Of a stretch of DNA of 63,240 bases, positions 48,900 to 57,570 are shown one piece after another. Position 1 is the stretch's first letter, and each line of letters begins with the position of its first letter. Both the position numbers and the translations under genes were made by a program. The stretch spans positions 1-63,240 of the forward strand of contig CACNIC010000005.1 in assembly GCA_902620405.1 (NCBI GenBank), read 5' to 3'. A model generated the notes under the pieces. It saw only the letters and a program-made list of their open reading frames with translations. It ran no database searches and was not told the origin of the DNA. Origin of the DNA: an uncultured SAR202 cluster bacterium (GTDB taxonomy: Bacteria > Chloroflexota > Dehalococcoidia > Lucifugimonadales > Lucifugimonadaceae).

Positions 48900-49634
48900 A
48901 TGAACACAAATAGAATTTTTGAAAAAATAAAAAATCACAAAACAGCTTATATTTTGTCTATTAAGTCTGAAAACCTTGACGCGATAGAATATGCTTCTAA
49001 ATTAGACTACGATGCCGTTCACCTTGATGCAGAACATGGCTCATTTTCCGTAGACTCAGTTGAAAGAATATGCCAGTTAGCTATTTCATCTGGACTAACA
49101 GTTACTGCAAGAATACATAAAATATCAAAACAAGATATAAATCTATTTATAGATAGAGGGGTTCAAGGAATAATGGGTCCTCATGTAGAATCATTACAAG
49201 AAGCAAAGCTGCTTGCTGATAGCTGTTTATTTCCTCCTCTAGGAAAAAGATCTTGGGGCGGTGGAAGAGGAACTGAATTTGGAAACGCTGAATTTATGCA
49301 AAACCATAAATCTGTAGATTCTCAATTAAAATATTCCAATTGGGCAAATGACAATATGGAACTTACAATTCAAATAGAATCTGTAAAAGGCTACGAAAAT
49401 CTAGAAGAAATATTAAAAGAAAAAAGGATCCATAGAATTGCATTTGGACCAAATGACTTGGCTGCTGATCTAGGAGTACCAGGTCAACCTGGGCACGAAA
49501 AAGTTATTGACATGCATACAAAAATTGAAAAATTATCAAGAAACGCTGGAAAATTAATTGTTGGTGATTATTGCAAAACAATACGGTTTGAAGATTCAGC
49601 GTTAAATATGCTGAAGAAATTTAAAGAAGAATGA
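48900..49634 (+). CDS. HpcH/HpaI-family aldolase
   Basis: 244 residues, a class II pyruvate aldolase-type barrel. YDAVHLDAEHGSFSVDSV, TARIHKISKQDINLFIDRG and QGIMGPHVESLQEA are present, with metal-ligand Glu in TIQIESVKGY and Asp in FGPNDLAADLGVPGQ. Relatives cleave 2-keto-3-deoxy sugar acids or 4-hydroxy-2-oxo acids; the substrate here is unknown. It follows thiS by 23 nt and may share its transcript without sharing its pathway. Confidence 0.87.
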   Translation: MNTNRIFEKIKNHKTAYILSIKSENLDAIEYASKLDYDAVHLDAEHGSFSVDSVERICQLAISSGLTVTARIHKISKQDINLFIDRGVQGIMGPHVESLQEAKLLADSCLFPPLGKRSWGGGRGTEFGNAEFMQNHKSVDSQLKYSNWANDNMELTIQIESVKGYENLEEILKEKRIHRIAFGPNDLAADLGVPGQPGHEKVIDMHTKIEKLSRNAGKLIVGDYCKTIRFEDSALNMLKKFKEE

Positions 49635-50038
49635 CATCTAAAACCGAGTTAAAAATTAATAAGAATACCATTGCATCAAAAACTACTAAATTTTTAATAA
49701 TTAATGAAGAAATTGATGAAAAGATTTTAACTTCAAAATTTTTGAAAAAGACTATCACAGGTCACAATTTGTCAAAAAAAAGTAAAAATAATAATCAGCT
49801 TTGGTGGGCCATATTAGGAGTAATAATATCAATTCTAACTTGGCAACTTTCAAGCGAAACTTTTATTTCTATTTATGGATCGATAATTTTAATACTAATA
49901 TCTTTATTTTTATATATTGACTTTATTTTTCAAAAAGAAAAAATTTTATTGAAAATTTTTTTTAGCGGTAATTTCATAAGTTACACAATTGAAGAAGAGG
50001 TTGATGAAATAGAAAGCTTTTTTAAAAATCTTTATTAA
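49631..50038 (+). CDS. Unknown two-helix membrane protein
   Basis: 135 residues that I do not recognise. About 55 polar residues are followed by a tight pair of hydrophobic helices (roughly 57-76, starting LWWAILGVIISIL, and 82-103). A C-terminal soluble piece ends VDEIESFFKNLY. The helical hairpin inside a beta-looking protein resembles PH-like DUF6232 proteins, but this is only a shape argument. It overlaps the aldolase end by 4 bp and the facing tsaD end by 4 bp. Confidence 0.7.
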   Translation: MTSKTELKINKNTIASKTTKFLIINEEIDEKILTSKFLKKTITGHNLSKKSKNNNQLWWAILGVIISILTWQLSSETFISIYGSIILILISLFLYIDFIFQKEKILLKIFFSGNFISYTIEEEVDEIESFFKNLY

Positions 50039-51045
50039 TAATTTAAAACTGACTTTACGTCTATATTATTGAAATTATTATTACTTTTTTTGTAATTTTC
50101 TACAACGTATGAAGCTATCATAGCCCCATTATCTGTGCATAATTTTTTCTCTGGAATAAATACTGGCAACGGTGACTTTCGTACCATTTCTTCTCTAAGG
50201 TGCGAATTTGCCGCAACTCCACCTGTGACGACTATCCCTCTACACCTATATTCCTCGGCTGCTTTAATTGTTTTTTTAGTAATAACATCAACTATCGCTT
50301 CTTGAAAAGTATTACAAAGTTTTGATATTTTATCTTTATCGAAGGGTTTATTTTTTTCTGACAAATTTAAAAAAGCTGTTTTCATTCCACTAAAACTAAA
50401 ATCATGAGAGCCTCTTAAAAGTGCTCTTGGAAAATCAAAATGTTCATTAGAAAAGCTTGAATATTTATCAACTTCTGGGCCACCCGGAAAACCAAGATTT
50501 AGTAATCTTGCAGCTTTATCAAAAGCTTCTCCTGCAGCATCATCTCTTGTTCTTCCAATTAATTCAAAATTAAAATTTTCATCCAATTTCACTAAATCTG
50601 TGTGTCCTCCTGAAACAATAATACACATCAATGGAAATTCTTTAGGTGTATCAAAAGATTTATCTGTCTCAAGGTCCTTTTTTATCCATGAAGCAAAAAC
50701 ATGAGCTTTTAAATGATTTACACCTACAAGAGGTTTCATAGTAGATATTGATAAACCTTTTGCAAAATTTACACCTACAATTAATGAACCTATTAATCCT
50801 GGTCCATTTGTAACACCGATTACAGAAATATCATCAAGCTTTACACTGGCATTTTTTATACATTTTTCAAAAGCATCTTCAATGTTAATTACATGTTGCC
50901 TTGATGCTAATTCTGGAATTATTCCACCATGCTGAGAATGAGTAGAGTGTTGCGATACAATCACATTAGACATAAGGTGATTGTCCTCATTAATAATACT
51001 TAATGAAGTTTCATCACATGAAGTTTCAATTCCTAATACAATCAT
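50035..51045 (-). CDS. tsaD: tRNA threonylcarbamoyladenosine synthase subunit TsaD
   Basis: 336 residues. It shows VLGIETSCDETSLSI, GPGLIGSLIVGVNFAKGL, metal-binding VNHLKAHVFASW, MCIIVSGGHTDLV and VTGGVAANSHLREEM. TsaD transfers the threonylcarbamoyl group to A37 of ANN-decoding tRNAs with TsaB and TsaE, which are not in this window. The divergent start faces the zinc-ribbon gene. Confidence 0.97.
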   Translation of the reverse strand: MIVLGIETSCDETSLSIINEDNHLMSNVIVSQHSTHSQHGGIIPELASRQHVINIEDAFEKCIKNASVKLDDISVIGVTNGPGLIGSLIVGVNFAKGLSISTMKPLVGVNHLKAHVFASWIKKDLETDKSFDTPKEFPLMCIIVSGGHTDLVKLDENFNFELIGRTRDDAAGEAFDKAARLLNLGFPGGPEVDKYSSFSNEHFDFPRALLRGSHDFSFSGMKTAFLNLSEKNKPFDKDKISKLCNTFQEAIVDVITKKTIKAAEEYRCRGIVVTGGVAANSHLREEMVRKSPLPVFIPEKKLCTDNGAMIASYVVENYKKSNNNFNNIDVKSVLNY

Positions 51046-51118
51046 AAATTTTCATTATTATATTCAACCTAGTTATTGTATAATTATGTTATAAGAATAA
51101 TAAAGTAAGGTGGTAAAA

Positions 51119-51334
51119 GTGGCTGAAAACTTTCCAAAATGTAATAAATGTGAAAACCCAGATGCTGTATATGTTCCATTATCTGATTTTGGTGGTCAAG
51201 GAGCATCTATTCACTACAAGGCATGGGTATGCACCGATGATAAATGTGGATCCAACATAAAAATTAGAAATGGTGAAGTTTATGTTGACGAACCAATATT
51301 AGATGGATCTCAAAGAGAAAGAAGAGATAGGTAA
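51119..51334 (+). CDS. Small zinc-ribbon protein of unknown function
   Basis: 71 residues with cysteine pairs CNKC near the N-terminus and CTDDKC (C-x4-C) in the middle, separated by a predicted beta hairpin. It is followed by an acidic then basic tail (SQRERRDR). I start at GTG 51119, because TAAGGTGG precedes it by 5 nt; GTG 51110 would lie on that Shine-Dalgarno. TATAAT at 51079-51084 is a possible -10. It ends 11 nt before ctaA and is likely co-expressed with it. I cannot assign a function. Confidence 0.72.
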   Translation: MAENFPKCNKCENPDAVYVPLSDFGGQGASIHYKAWVCTDDKCGSNIKIRNGEVYVDEPILDGSQRERRDR

Positions 51335-51345
51335 AATTTTAGAAT

Positions 51346-52275
51346 ATGGTTTCGGCTTCTATTCAAAGAAATAATATTATTCTTAGAAATAGTTTCCTGA
51401 AATTCCTAATAGGATTTTCTATACTTGATTGTGTTTTTCAAATTAGTTTAGGTGGTTTTGTAAGAGTAACTGGATCTGGTTTAGGGTGCCCAGACTGGCC
51501 TTTATGTTACGGTGAAATTATACCTCCTATGAATTATCACACACTTATTGAGTGGGGCCACAGAACAAGTGGAGCTTTGTTAGGCTTATTGATTTTGCTC
51601 ATCAATTTAATTGTGTGGACTCAAAATAGAAACAATAGGTTTTTGGTTCTTACATCACTTGCATCATTATTATTAGTTATTGTTGTTGGAGGAATAGGTG
51701 GAGCAGTTGTCTTAACAGAACTTGAACCCTCATTGAGAACTTTACATTTATTTTTAGCTCAAATGATTATATTTTGCTTGGGTCTAAGCTATGTAAGCGT
51801 TAATACAGTTAACTTCTCATTCAAAAACCAATTAATTCTTGATAAATATTCATTAATGGCAGGTATCATTGCCTTTTCTGTATTGATAACACTTCTCTCT
51901 GGTTCTTATGCGGTATGGAAAGGGGCAGGTACAGTTTGTTCTTCATGGCCGTTTTGTACAGCTTCCTCAATTATTCCACAATCTTTCTTGGGCTGGGTGC
52001 ATATGTTTCATAGAATTGCATCATCTTTAACAGGTATAATCGGACTTTATTTTCTTTTTATTATTTTGAAAAAGAACTTTTCCACAACTGTACCTTTTTT
52101 AGCTATATTTTCTATAGTAATGATAGTAAGTCAGATAATACTTGGAGCATTAAACCCATGGACAAAATTTGATGTATGGATAAGAGTTGCTCATTTAGGT
52201 GCATCAAGTTTATTATGGGGTTCAGTCGCTATACTTTTTAGTGTTATAAGCTTCAAAATGTTTAGATCAACTTAA
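51346..52275 (+). CDS. ctaA: Heme A synthase (COX15/CtaA)
   Basis: 309 residues with eight predicted membrane helices and internal two-fold symmetry. Heme-ligand histidines are in TLIEWGHRTSGALLG, LRTLHLFLAQ, WVHMFHRIASSLTG and IRVAHLGASSLLWG. A Cys pair is present in VCSSWPFC, and GSGLGCPDWPLCYG is conserved. It oxidises heme O to heme A for aa3-type cytochrome oxidase. With ctaB, 3 nt downstream, it shows that this organism makes heme A and so respires oxygen. Confidence 0.95.
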   Translation: MVSASIQRNNIILRNSFLKFLIGFSILDCVFQISLGGFVRVTGSGLGCPDWPLCYGEIIPPMNYHTLIEWGHRTSGALLGLLILLINLIVWTQNRNNRFLVLTSLASLLLVIVVGGIGGAVVLTELEPSLRTLHLFLAQMIIFCLGLSYVSVNTVNFSFKNQLILDKYSLMAGIIAFSVLITLLSGSYAVWKGAGTVCSSWPFCTASSIIPQSFLGWVHMFHRIASSLTGIIGLYFLFIILKKNFSTTVPFLAIFSIVMIVSQIILGALNPWTKFDVWIRVAHLGASSLLWGSVAILFSVISFKMFRST

Positions 52276-52278
52276 TAC

Positions 52279-53148
52279 ATGGAAATAAAACAATATATAA
52301 AAGATTACACAACCCTTACAAAGCCTAAAGTAAATTTACTTCTTGTAATAACAGCCCTTTCAGCTATTTTTTTAGCAAGCGATAGTCTTCCTAGCATCAG
52401 CGTATTAGTTGCAGTTATAGTTGGAGGTACTTTAGCTTCTGGAGGTGCTGGTGCAATAAATCATTCTATTGATAAAGATATTGACAATACCATGAAAAGG
52501 ACCTCAAAAAGACCAGTAGCAGGAGAAAGAATAAGCAAATCTAACGCATTACTATTTGGAATTGTTTTAAATGTGGCGAGTTTCATAATACTTACATACT
52601 TAACAAATGTACTTGCAGCATTAATGGCGATTAGTGGAACTTTATTTTACGTAATTATTTATTCAATTTGGCTGAAGAAAAAGACATACCATAATATTGT
52701 TATTGGTGGTGCTGCTGGATGCTTTCCACCTTTGGTAGGCTGGTCTGCAGTTACTGGTGATTTGAGCCTTTCTGCTTGGTATTTATTTGCAATAATATTT
52801 TTTTGGACTCCACCACATTTTTGGGCTCTGGCCATGTTAATGAAAGATGACTATTCAAAAGCAAATATACCAATGTTGCCTTCTGTTGTTGGAATTAAAG
52901 CTACATTTAAACCCATGACACTTCACACTGTAACACTGATCCTTTTAACACTAGTAATGACTTTCGTTAACAGCAAACTTAGTTATATATATTTCTTTTC
53001 ATGTCTTACTATTGGTACATACTATTTATTTTTAACGTACAGATTGTATAAAGACTATAACAGACAAAATAACTTAAAAATATATAAATTTTCATTACTA
53101 TATATGATGTTGTTTTCAGTTATAGTAATAGCCGATTCTTTACTTTAA
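52279..53148 (+). CDS. ctaB: Protoheme IX farnesyltransferase (heme O synthase)
   Basis: 289 residues, a UbiA-type prenyltransferase with about eight or nine helices. Asp-rich motif NHSIDKDIDNTMKRTSKRP, VIGGAAGCFPPLVGWSAVTG and FFWTPPHFWALAMLMKDDY are typical. It farnesylates heme b to heme O, the substrate of CtaA. It ends 3 nt before the stop of the facing rplT. Confidence 0.96.
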   Translation: MEIKQYIKDYTTLTKPKVNLLLVITALSAIFLASDSLPSISVLVAVIVGGTLASGGAGAINHSIDKDIDNTMKRTSKRPVAGERISKSNALLFGIVLNVASFIILTYLTNVLAALMAISGTLFYVIIYSIWLKKKTYHNIVIGGAAGCFPPLVGWSAVTGDLSLSAWYLFAIIFFWTPPHFWALAMLMKDDYSKANIPMLPSVVGIKATFKPMTLHTVTLILLTLVMTFVNSKLSYIYFFSCLTIGTYYLFLTYRLYKDYNRQNNLKIYKFSLLYMMLFSVIVIADSLL

Positions 53149-53151
53149 ATC

Positions 53152-53508
53152 TTAATTGTTTTCAGCTGAAGATTCTTGAACAATTTTTTCGAAAGCTTCA
53201 AAATCATTGTAAGCCAATAATGATAAAGTTTTTCTATCAAGTTCAATGTTAGATTTTTTAAGATTATTTATTAAGTTGGAGTAACTTAATCCACATTTTC
53301 TTGAGGCAGCGTTTATCCTTGTTATCATCAATGATCTCTGGTCTCTTTTTTTAGACCTTCTATGTGCAGTGCTGTAAGCTAATGCATGAATTAAAGATTC
53401 TTTTGCAACTCTAAATCTCCTATGCCTGGAACCCGAGTGCCCTTTAACACTATCTAAAATTTTTTTATGTCTTCTGTGGGTTGTAAAACCACCTTTTACT
53501 CTAGCCAT
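53152..53508 (-). CDS. rplT: 50S ribosomal protein L20
   Basis: 118 residues. The basic N-terminus RVKGGFTTHRRHKKILDSVKG and the core SRHRRFRVAKESLIHALAY, RSKKRDQRSLMITRINAASR and DRKTLSLLAYNDFEAF are typical. L20 is an early assembly protein and, in several bacteria, a repressor of its own operon. It starts at the base after rpmI. Confidence 0.97.
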   Translation of the reverse strand: MARVKGGFTTHRRHKKILDSVKGHSGSRHRRFRVAKESLIHALAYSTAHRRSKKRDQRSLMITRINAASRKCGLSYSNLINNLKKSNIELDRKTLSLLAYNDFEAFEKIVQESSAENN

Positions 53509-53703
53509 TTATTTCCTCAACAACTTGATTATTCTTTTTCCAACTGCTTCATCAAGAAGAACTTTGGAGCCGAATAATCTCTTATTTCTTTTAGATTTTT
53601 TTCTTCTTAGGTGACTTTTCATGCCTTTTGATCTCATTATTTTTCCATTACTACTTAATGAAAATCTCTTTGCAGCACCTTTATGTGTTTTTATTTTTGG
53701 CAT
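53509..53703 (-). CDS. rpmI: 50S ribosomal protein L35
   Basis: 64 residues: PKIKTHKGAAKRFSLSSNG at the start and KSHLRRKKSKRNKRLFG in the core, the normal L35. It sits in the standard infC-rpmI-rplT order, 5 nt after infC and 0 nt before rplT. Confidence 0.97.
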   Translation of the reverse strand: MPKIKTHKGAAKRFSLSSNGKIMRSKGMKSHLRRKKSKRNKRLFGSKVLLDEAVGKRIIKLLRK

Positions 53704-53708
53704 AATAC

Positions 53709-54251
53709 TTACTTTGGAGCAATTATAATACTCAAAGTCCTACCTTCCAAACTTGGAGGTTTATCAATTTCTGAAATACTCTCCAAATCATCATTTATTT
53801 TCTTTAATATCTCAACACCTAAGTCAGGGTAGGCATTTTCTCTGCCCCTCATTAATAAAGATATTTTAACTTTATTGCCTTCTTCTAAAAACGAAATAAT
53901 TTGCTTTTTCTTGGAATCAATATCATGTTGACTAATCCTCATTCTCAGCCTTATCTCTTTAAGCCCAATTTTACTTTGCGCTTTTTTTGCTTGCTTAATT
54001 TTTTTTGCTTGTGAAAATTTAAATTTTCCGTAGTCAAGTATTCTGCAAACAGGAGGTGACTGGTTAGGACCAACTTCTACTAAATCTAAGCCTTGTTCTT
54101 TAGCAAGTTTTATGGCTTCACTTAAACTTAAAACTGTTGACTCAGCCCCATCGTTATTTCCACCAAAAACTATTCTGACTTTATCAGCTTTTATCCTTTG
54201 ATTAACTCTGTAATCTTTATCAGAATTTTTATTCTTTTGTATAGTAGGTAT
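53709..54251 (-). CDS. infC: Translation initiation factor IF-3, AUA start codon
   Basis: About 180 residues. The N-terminal domain reads YRVNQRIKADKVRIVFGG, LDLVEVGPNQSPPVCRILDY and GKFKFSQAKK. The C-terminal domain reads LRMRISQHDIDSKKKQIISF, KVKISLLMRGRENAYPDLG and GRTLSIIIAPK. No ATG, GTG or TTG lies in frame between the upstream stop (54261-54263) and the middle of the protein. The first usable codon is ATA at 54251-54249, 5 nt after a perfect AAGGAG. E. coli infC uses AUU, which IF3 itself rejects, giving autoregulation. Starting at the first internal ATG (53942) would delete the whole N-terminal domain and is not credible. Confidence 0.9.
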   Translation of the reverse strand: MPTIQKNKNSDKDYRVNQRIKADKVRIVFGGNNDGAESTVLSLSEAIKLAKEQGLDLVEVGPNQSPPVCRILDYGKFKFSQAKKIKQAKKAQSKIGLKEIRLRMRISQHDIDSKKKQIISFLEEGNKVKISLLMRGRENAYPDLGVEILKKINDDLESISEIDKPPSLEGRTLSIIIAPK

Positions 54252-54292
54252 TGAAACTCCTTAACAAATGTATTTATATTGAAGACTGCGAA

Positions 54293-54322
54293 ATCTTAGC
54301 ATCTTTTAGTATTAATGGTCAA
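54293..54322 (-). promoter_or_regulatory. Promoter of infC-rpmI-rplT
   Basis: On the minus strand TTGACC (54322-54317), an 18-nt spacer ending in TGC and TAAGAT (54298-54293) make a strong candidate promoter with an extended -10. The predicted start near 54286 gives a leader of about 35 nt before the AUA codon. Confidence 0.65.
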
Positions 54323-54411
54323 TCTAACTACAAAAGATATTAGGTTAAAATTAACAATTGTGAACATTCTTTTAATTTTGAATAACTCAAATCATAAACA
54401 TTGTTACTTTG

Positions 54412-54420
54412 TGTTAATAT
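54412..54420 (+). promoter_or_regulatory. Extended -10 element immediately upstream of ftsH
   Basis: TGTTAATAT fits an extended -10 (TGn plus TAATAT at 54415-54420) with no good -35. The expected transcription start, 6-7 nt downstream, coincides with the ftsH ATG at 54428. No Shine-Dalgarno lies between, so a leaderless ftsH mRNA is possible. Confidence 0.4.
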
Positions 54421-54427
54421 AGTAAAT

Positions 54428-56347
54428 ATGGGAAATCAAAGAAAAAATTTATTAGTTTATATTGGGGTTATAAGTGTAATTATAGCTGGATTCTTTATTT
54501 TATTTGACGGAGGAGTTGGGAGGTCTGAAGAAATTCCAATGTCTTCTGTAATTGCTCTTACTGAGAATCCGCCAATTGGTCAAAGAGTTAATATTCTAGT
54601 AAAAGGTGATGAGCTTGAAATAAGTTCTGGCAATCAATCATACACATCAAGAAAAGAACCTGGAAGCAGTATTTATAAAATATTACAAGACGCTGAAATT
54701 AATCCTGCAAATTATCAAGTCGAAGTCCAAGGCTCAAGTGGCTTCGGCGGAATCTTTTCTATCCTTCTAAGTTTTCTTCCTCTTATTCTTTTTGGTGGAA
54801 TACTCATCTTCATGATGAGGCAAGCTCAAGGGGGTGCTAATAATGCCTTAGGATTTGGTAAAAGTAAAGCTAAAAGATTCGTAGGGGCTAAAGCAACAGT
54901 AACTTTTTCAGATGTTGCTGGCGTTACAGAAGCAAAGCAAGAATTAGAAGAAGTTGTTGAGTTCTTGAAAAATCCAGAGAGATTTTTATCTTTGGGTGCC
55001 AGGATTCCAAGGGGGGTGCTTCTTGTTGGTCCTCCAGGAACTGGAAAAACTTTATTAGCACGTGCTGTAGCTGGAGAAGCTGGAGTGCCATTCTTTTCAA
55101 TAAGCGGTTCTGAATTTGTAGAAATGTTTGTTGGTGTGGGTGCTTCTAGGGTAAGGGATCTTTTTGATCAAGCAAAAAAACACTCTCCATGTATTGTATT
55201 TGTTGACGAAATTGATGCCGTTGGAAGACATAGAGGTGCTGGTCTCGGTGGCGGTCATGATGAAAGAGAACAGACTCTAAATCAGATTTTAGTTGAAATG
55301 GATGGTTTCGATACTTCAACAAATGTTATTGTTTTAGCATCAACAAATAGACCTGATATTCTTGACCCTGCTCTCCTAAGGCCTGGTAGATTTGATAGAA
55401 GAGTTACACTAGATAACCCAGATATAATGGGCAGGAAAGCTATACTAGAAGTTCACTCAAAAGGAAAGCCTCTTGAAAGTGAAGTTGAAATGGAAAAAAT
55501 TGCAAAACAAACTCCTGGATTTAGTGGAGCTGATTTAGCAAATCTCGTTAATGAAGCTGCTATATTAGCAGCACGTAGAGGTGCAAAAAAAATTGGTTTG
55601 GCTTCACTTGTTGAATCAATCGATAGAGTTATTGCTGGCCCAGCAAGAAAAAGCAAGGTTATTACCGATGAAGAAAGAGAAATAACTGCTTATCACGAAG
55701 CTGGACATGCGGTAGTTGCTCACAACATACCTCATGCCGACCCTGTTCACAAGGTATCAATTATTTCGAGAGGTCAAATGGGCGGATACACAAGATATTT
55801 ACCTGAAAAAGATAGGTATTTACAAACTAAGGGTCAATTTAAAGCTTATATTGCTTCTGCAATGGGCGGAAGGATTGCTGAAAAAGTTAAATTTGGTGAA
55901 ATAACCACTGGTGCCAGTAACGATATCCAAGTAGCTACCAACATTGCAAAAGAAATGGTAACAACTTATGGAATGAGTGATAAGTTAGGCCTTAGGGCAT
56001 ATGGCAGGAAGCAAGAAACTGTATTTCTAGGAAAAGATGGAACAGAACAAAGAGACTATAGTGGAAAAACAGAGGAATTAATCGATAAAGAAATTAATTT
56101 ACTGTTATCTGAAGGTGAAAACACTGCAGAAAAAATTTTAATTAAACATTCAGACCAAATGGAAAGGCTTGCTAAATATTTGCTTGAGTATGAAACAATT
56201 GATGAAGATGAGCTTACAAAGTTATTTGCGGGTGAAGAAGTTTCGCCCCCACTAGTAGGTGAAACTCTTGCCCATTCTGGGGAGCAACCTGAAAGTGTAT
56301 CTGAAAAAAAATCGCCACCGACTGACATTGAGCCTCAAGCGAGCTAA
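54428..56347 (+). CDS. ftsH: ATP-dependent zinc metalloprotease FtsH
   Basis: 639 residues. One membrane helix lies near residues 9-26 and a second near 105-125, around a small periplasmic domain. The AAA+ module has [22 protein letters not shown], the pore motif EMFVGVGA and [13 protein letters not shown]. The SRH is [16 protein letters not shown]. The zinc site is [10 protein letters not shown], with a third ligand in the downstream [10 protein letters not shown] region. It degrades membrane and regulatory proteins. ATG 54428 is chosen over an upstream TTG (54401), which lies in the promoter region and adds nine unlikely residues. It overlaps trpA by 1 nt. Confidence 0.95.
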   Translation: MGNQRKNLLVYIGVISVIIAGFFILFDGGVGRSEEIPMSSVIALTENPPIGQRVNILVKGDELEISSGNQSYTSRKEPGSSIYKILQDAEINPANYQVEVQGSSGFGGIFSILLSFLPLILFGGILIFMMRQAQGGANNALGFGKSKAKRFVGAKATVTFSDVAGVTEAKQELEEVVEFLKNPERFLSLGARIPRGVLLVGPPGTGKTLLARAVAGEAGVPFFSISGSEFVEMFVGVGASRVRDLFDQAKKHSPCIVFVDEIDAVGRHRGAGLGGGHDEREQTLNQILVEMDGFDTSTNVIVLASTNRPDILDPALLRPGRFDRRVTLDNPDIMGRKAILEVHSKGKPLESEVEMEKIAKQTPGFSGADLANLVNEAAILAARRGAKKIGLASLVESIDRVIAGPARKSKVITDEEREITAYHEAGHAVVAHNIPHADPVHKVSIISRGQMGGYTRYLPEKDRYLQTKGQFKAYIASAMGGRIAEKVKFGEITTGASNDIQVATNIAKEMVTTYGMSDKLGLRAYGRKQETVFLGKDGTEQRDYSGKTEELIDKEINLLLSEGENTAEKILIKHSDQMERLAKYLLEYETIDEDELTKLFAGEEVSPPLVGETLAHSGEQPESVSEKKSPPTDIEPQAS

Positions 56348-57132
56348 TGAGATCCATTTCATCATCTATTATCGATGATAAAAGTAAAAATGGTATTGGC
56401 ATCATTCCTTTTTTAACATCTGGATTTCCTAATGTTAAACTCACTAAAGATATTATACTTAGACTTATTGATGAAAAATTGTGCTCAGCAATTGAAATTG
56501 GAATACCTTTCAGTGACCCAATTGCAGAAGGCAAAACTATCCAGAGATCTAGTTCAGTTGCCTTAAAAAATGGGGTAACAATAGATAGTACATTAAAGAC
56601 TATTTCTGAAATAAATGAATATAACAAAGACACTCCAATTATATCTATGGGTTACTACAACCCAATAATCAAAATTGGATTAGATAATTTCTTTTCTGGA
56701 TGCAAAGAATCAGGAGTTAATGGTGTAATAATTGCTGATATTCCAAATAAAGAATTAGAGGTTATTCAGAATACAGCAAATAAATATCAAATTGAGACTA
56801 TTCCTTTAGTTCCACTAAATTCATCAAATAGTACCGTTGAACATGCGTGCAAAATTGGGCAAGGCTTTATTTATTGTGTAAGCGTATTAGGAGTTACAGG
56901 AACTAGAGAAAGATTATCAAAAGATTTAAGTAAAAAAGTTAATCAGGTAAATAATTTTTCTGAAATACCCGTTGCTGTTGGATTTGGAATATCAAAAAAT
57001 AGCCACATTAATGAATTAAAAAAATATGCTGATGCTGCAGTAATTGGGAGTGCAATAATTGATGTAATCTCCAACTCTGAAAATGATGAAATTGATAATG
57101 TTGTTAAGTTTATTAAAGGTCTATTAAAATAA
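56347..57132 (+). CDS. trpA: Tryptophan synthase alpha subunit
   Basis: 261 residues. AIEIGIPFSDPIAEGKTIQRSS has the catalytic Glu and the second acidic residue (Glu where E. coli has Asp60). GVNGVIIADIP, VLGVTGTRERLS and VGFGISKNSHI follow. It releases indole from indole-3-glycerol phosphate for the beta subunit. No trpB or other trp gene is adjacent. Instead it starts on the ftsH stop and is followed by aroH and a DAHP synthase, so it has been drawn into an aromatic-pathway cluster. Confidence 0.94.
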   Translation: MRSISSSIIDDKSKNGIGIIPFLTSGFPNVKLTKDIILRLIDEKLCSAIEIGIPFSDPIAEGKTIQRSSSVALKNGVTIDSTLKTISEINEYNKDTPIISMGYYNPIIKIGLDNFFSGCKESGVNGVIIADIPNKELEVIQNTANKYQIETIPLVPLNSSNSTVEHACKIGQGFIYCVSVLGVTGTRERLSKDLSKKVNQVNNFSEIPVAVGFGISKNSHINELKKYADAAVIGSAIIDVISNSENDEIDNVVKFIKGLLK

Positions 57133-57136
57133 ACTT

Positions 57137-57532
57137 ATGAGTGAATTTTCAAAAAAATATAGTGTACGAGGTATTCGGGGTGCTACAACTGTAGACAAAG
57201 ATAGCAAAGAATTAATCAAAGAAGCAACTAAAGAACTGCTTACACAAATGGTAGAAAAAAATAAAGTATCTAGCGATGATATAGCCGCTGTTTTTTTTAC
57301 AACTACCTCAGATATTTCTGATGAATTCCCTGCTGTAGCTGCAAGAGAAATGGGGTGGGATACAGTTCCATTGATTTGTGGTCATGAAATGGACGTTCCA
57401 CATGGATTAGAAAAATGCATAAGAATATTAATTTTATGGAACACAGATGTTAAACAAAAGGAAATTAGGCACCCATATTTGAATAAAGCTATTACTTTAA
57501 GAAAAAGTGGTAATGATTTTGAAGCAAGTTAA
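57137..57532 (+). CDS. aroH: Chorismate mutase, AroH type
   Basis: 131 residues. VRGIRGATTVDKDSKELI, FFTTTSDISDEFPAVAARE, CGHEMDVPHGLEKCIRILI and RHPYLNKAITLRK align throughout with Bacillus AroH, including the active-site Arg, Glu and Arg. It converts chorismate to prephenate for Phe and Tyr. It lies 4 nt after trpA. Confidence 0.95.
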   Translation: MSEFSKKYSVRGIRGATTVDKDSKELIKEATKELLTQMVEKNKVSSDDIAAVFFTTTSDISDEFPAVAAREMGWDTVPLICGHEMDVPHGLEKCIRILILWNTDVKQKEIRHPYLNKAITLRKSGNDFEAS

Positions 57533-57570
57533 AGCTTTTATTTAATAGTAAAGAGATATATAGTATTGCA

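Noticed and set aside
53709-53942. A 77-codon gene for the C-terminal half of IF3 only
   Set aside because: The same frame continues upstream with a complete IF3 N-terminal domain up to an AUA codon behind AAGGAG, so this is not a truncated gene or pseudogene.
54401-54427. TTG-started extension of ftsH (MLLCVNIVN)
   Set aside because: It overlaps the likely promoter and adds residues not seen in FtsH; ATG 54428 is directly before the first membrane helix.
56500-56560. Glu instead of Asp at the TrpA position equivalent to Asp60
   Set aside because: The change is conservative and, as far as I recall, is seen in other TrpA proteins. It is not enough to claim altered function.
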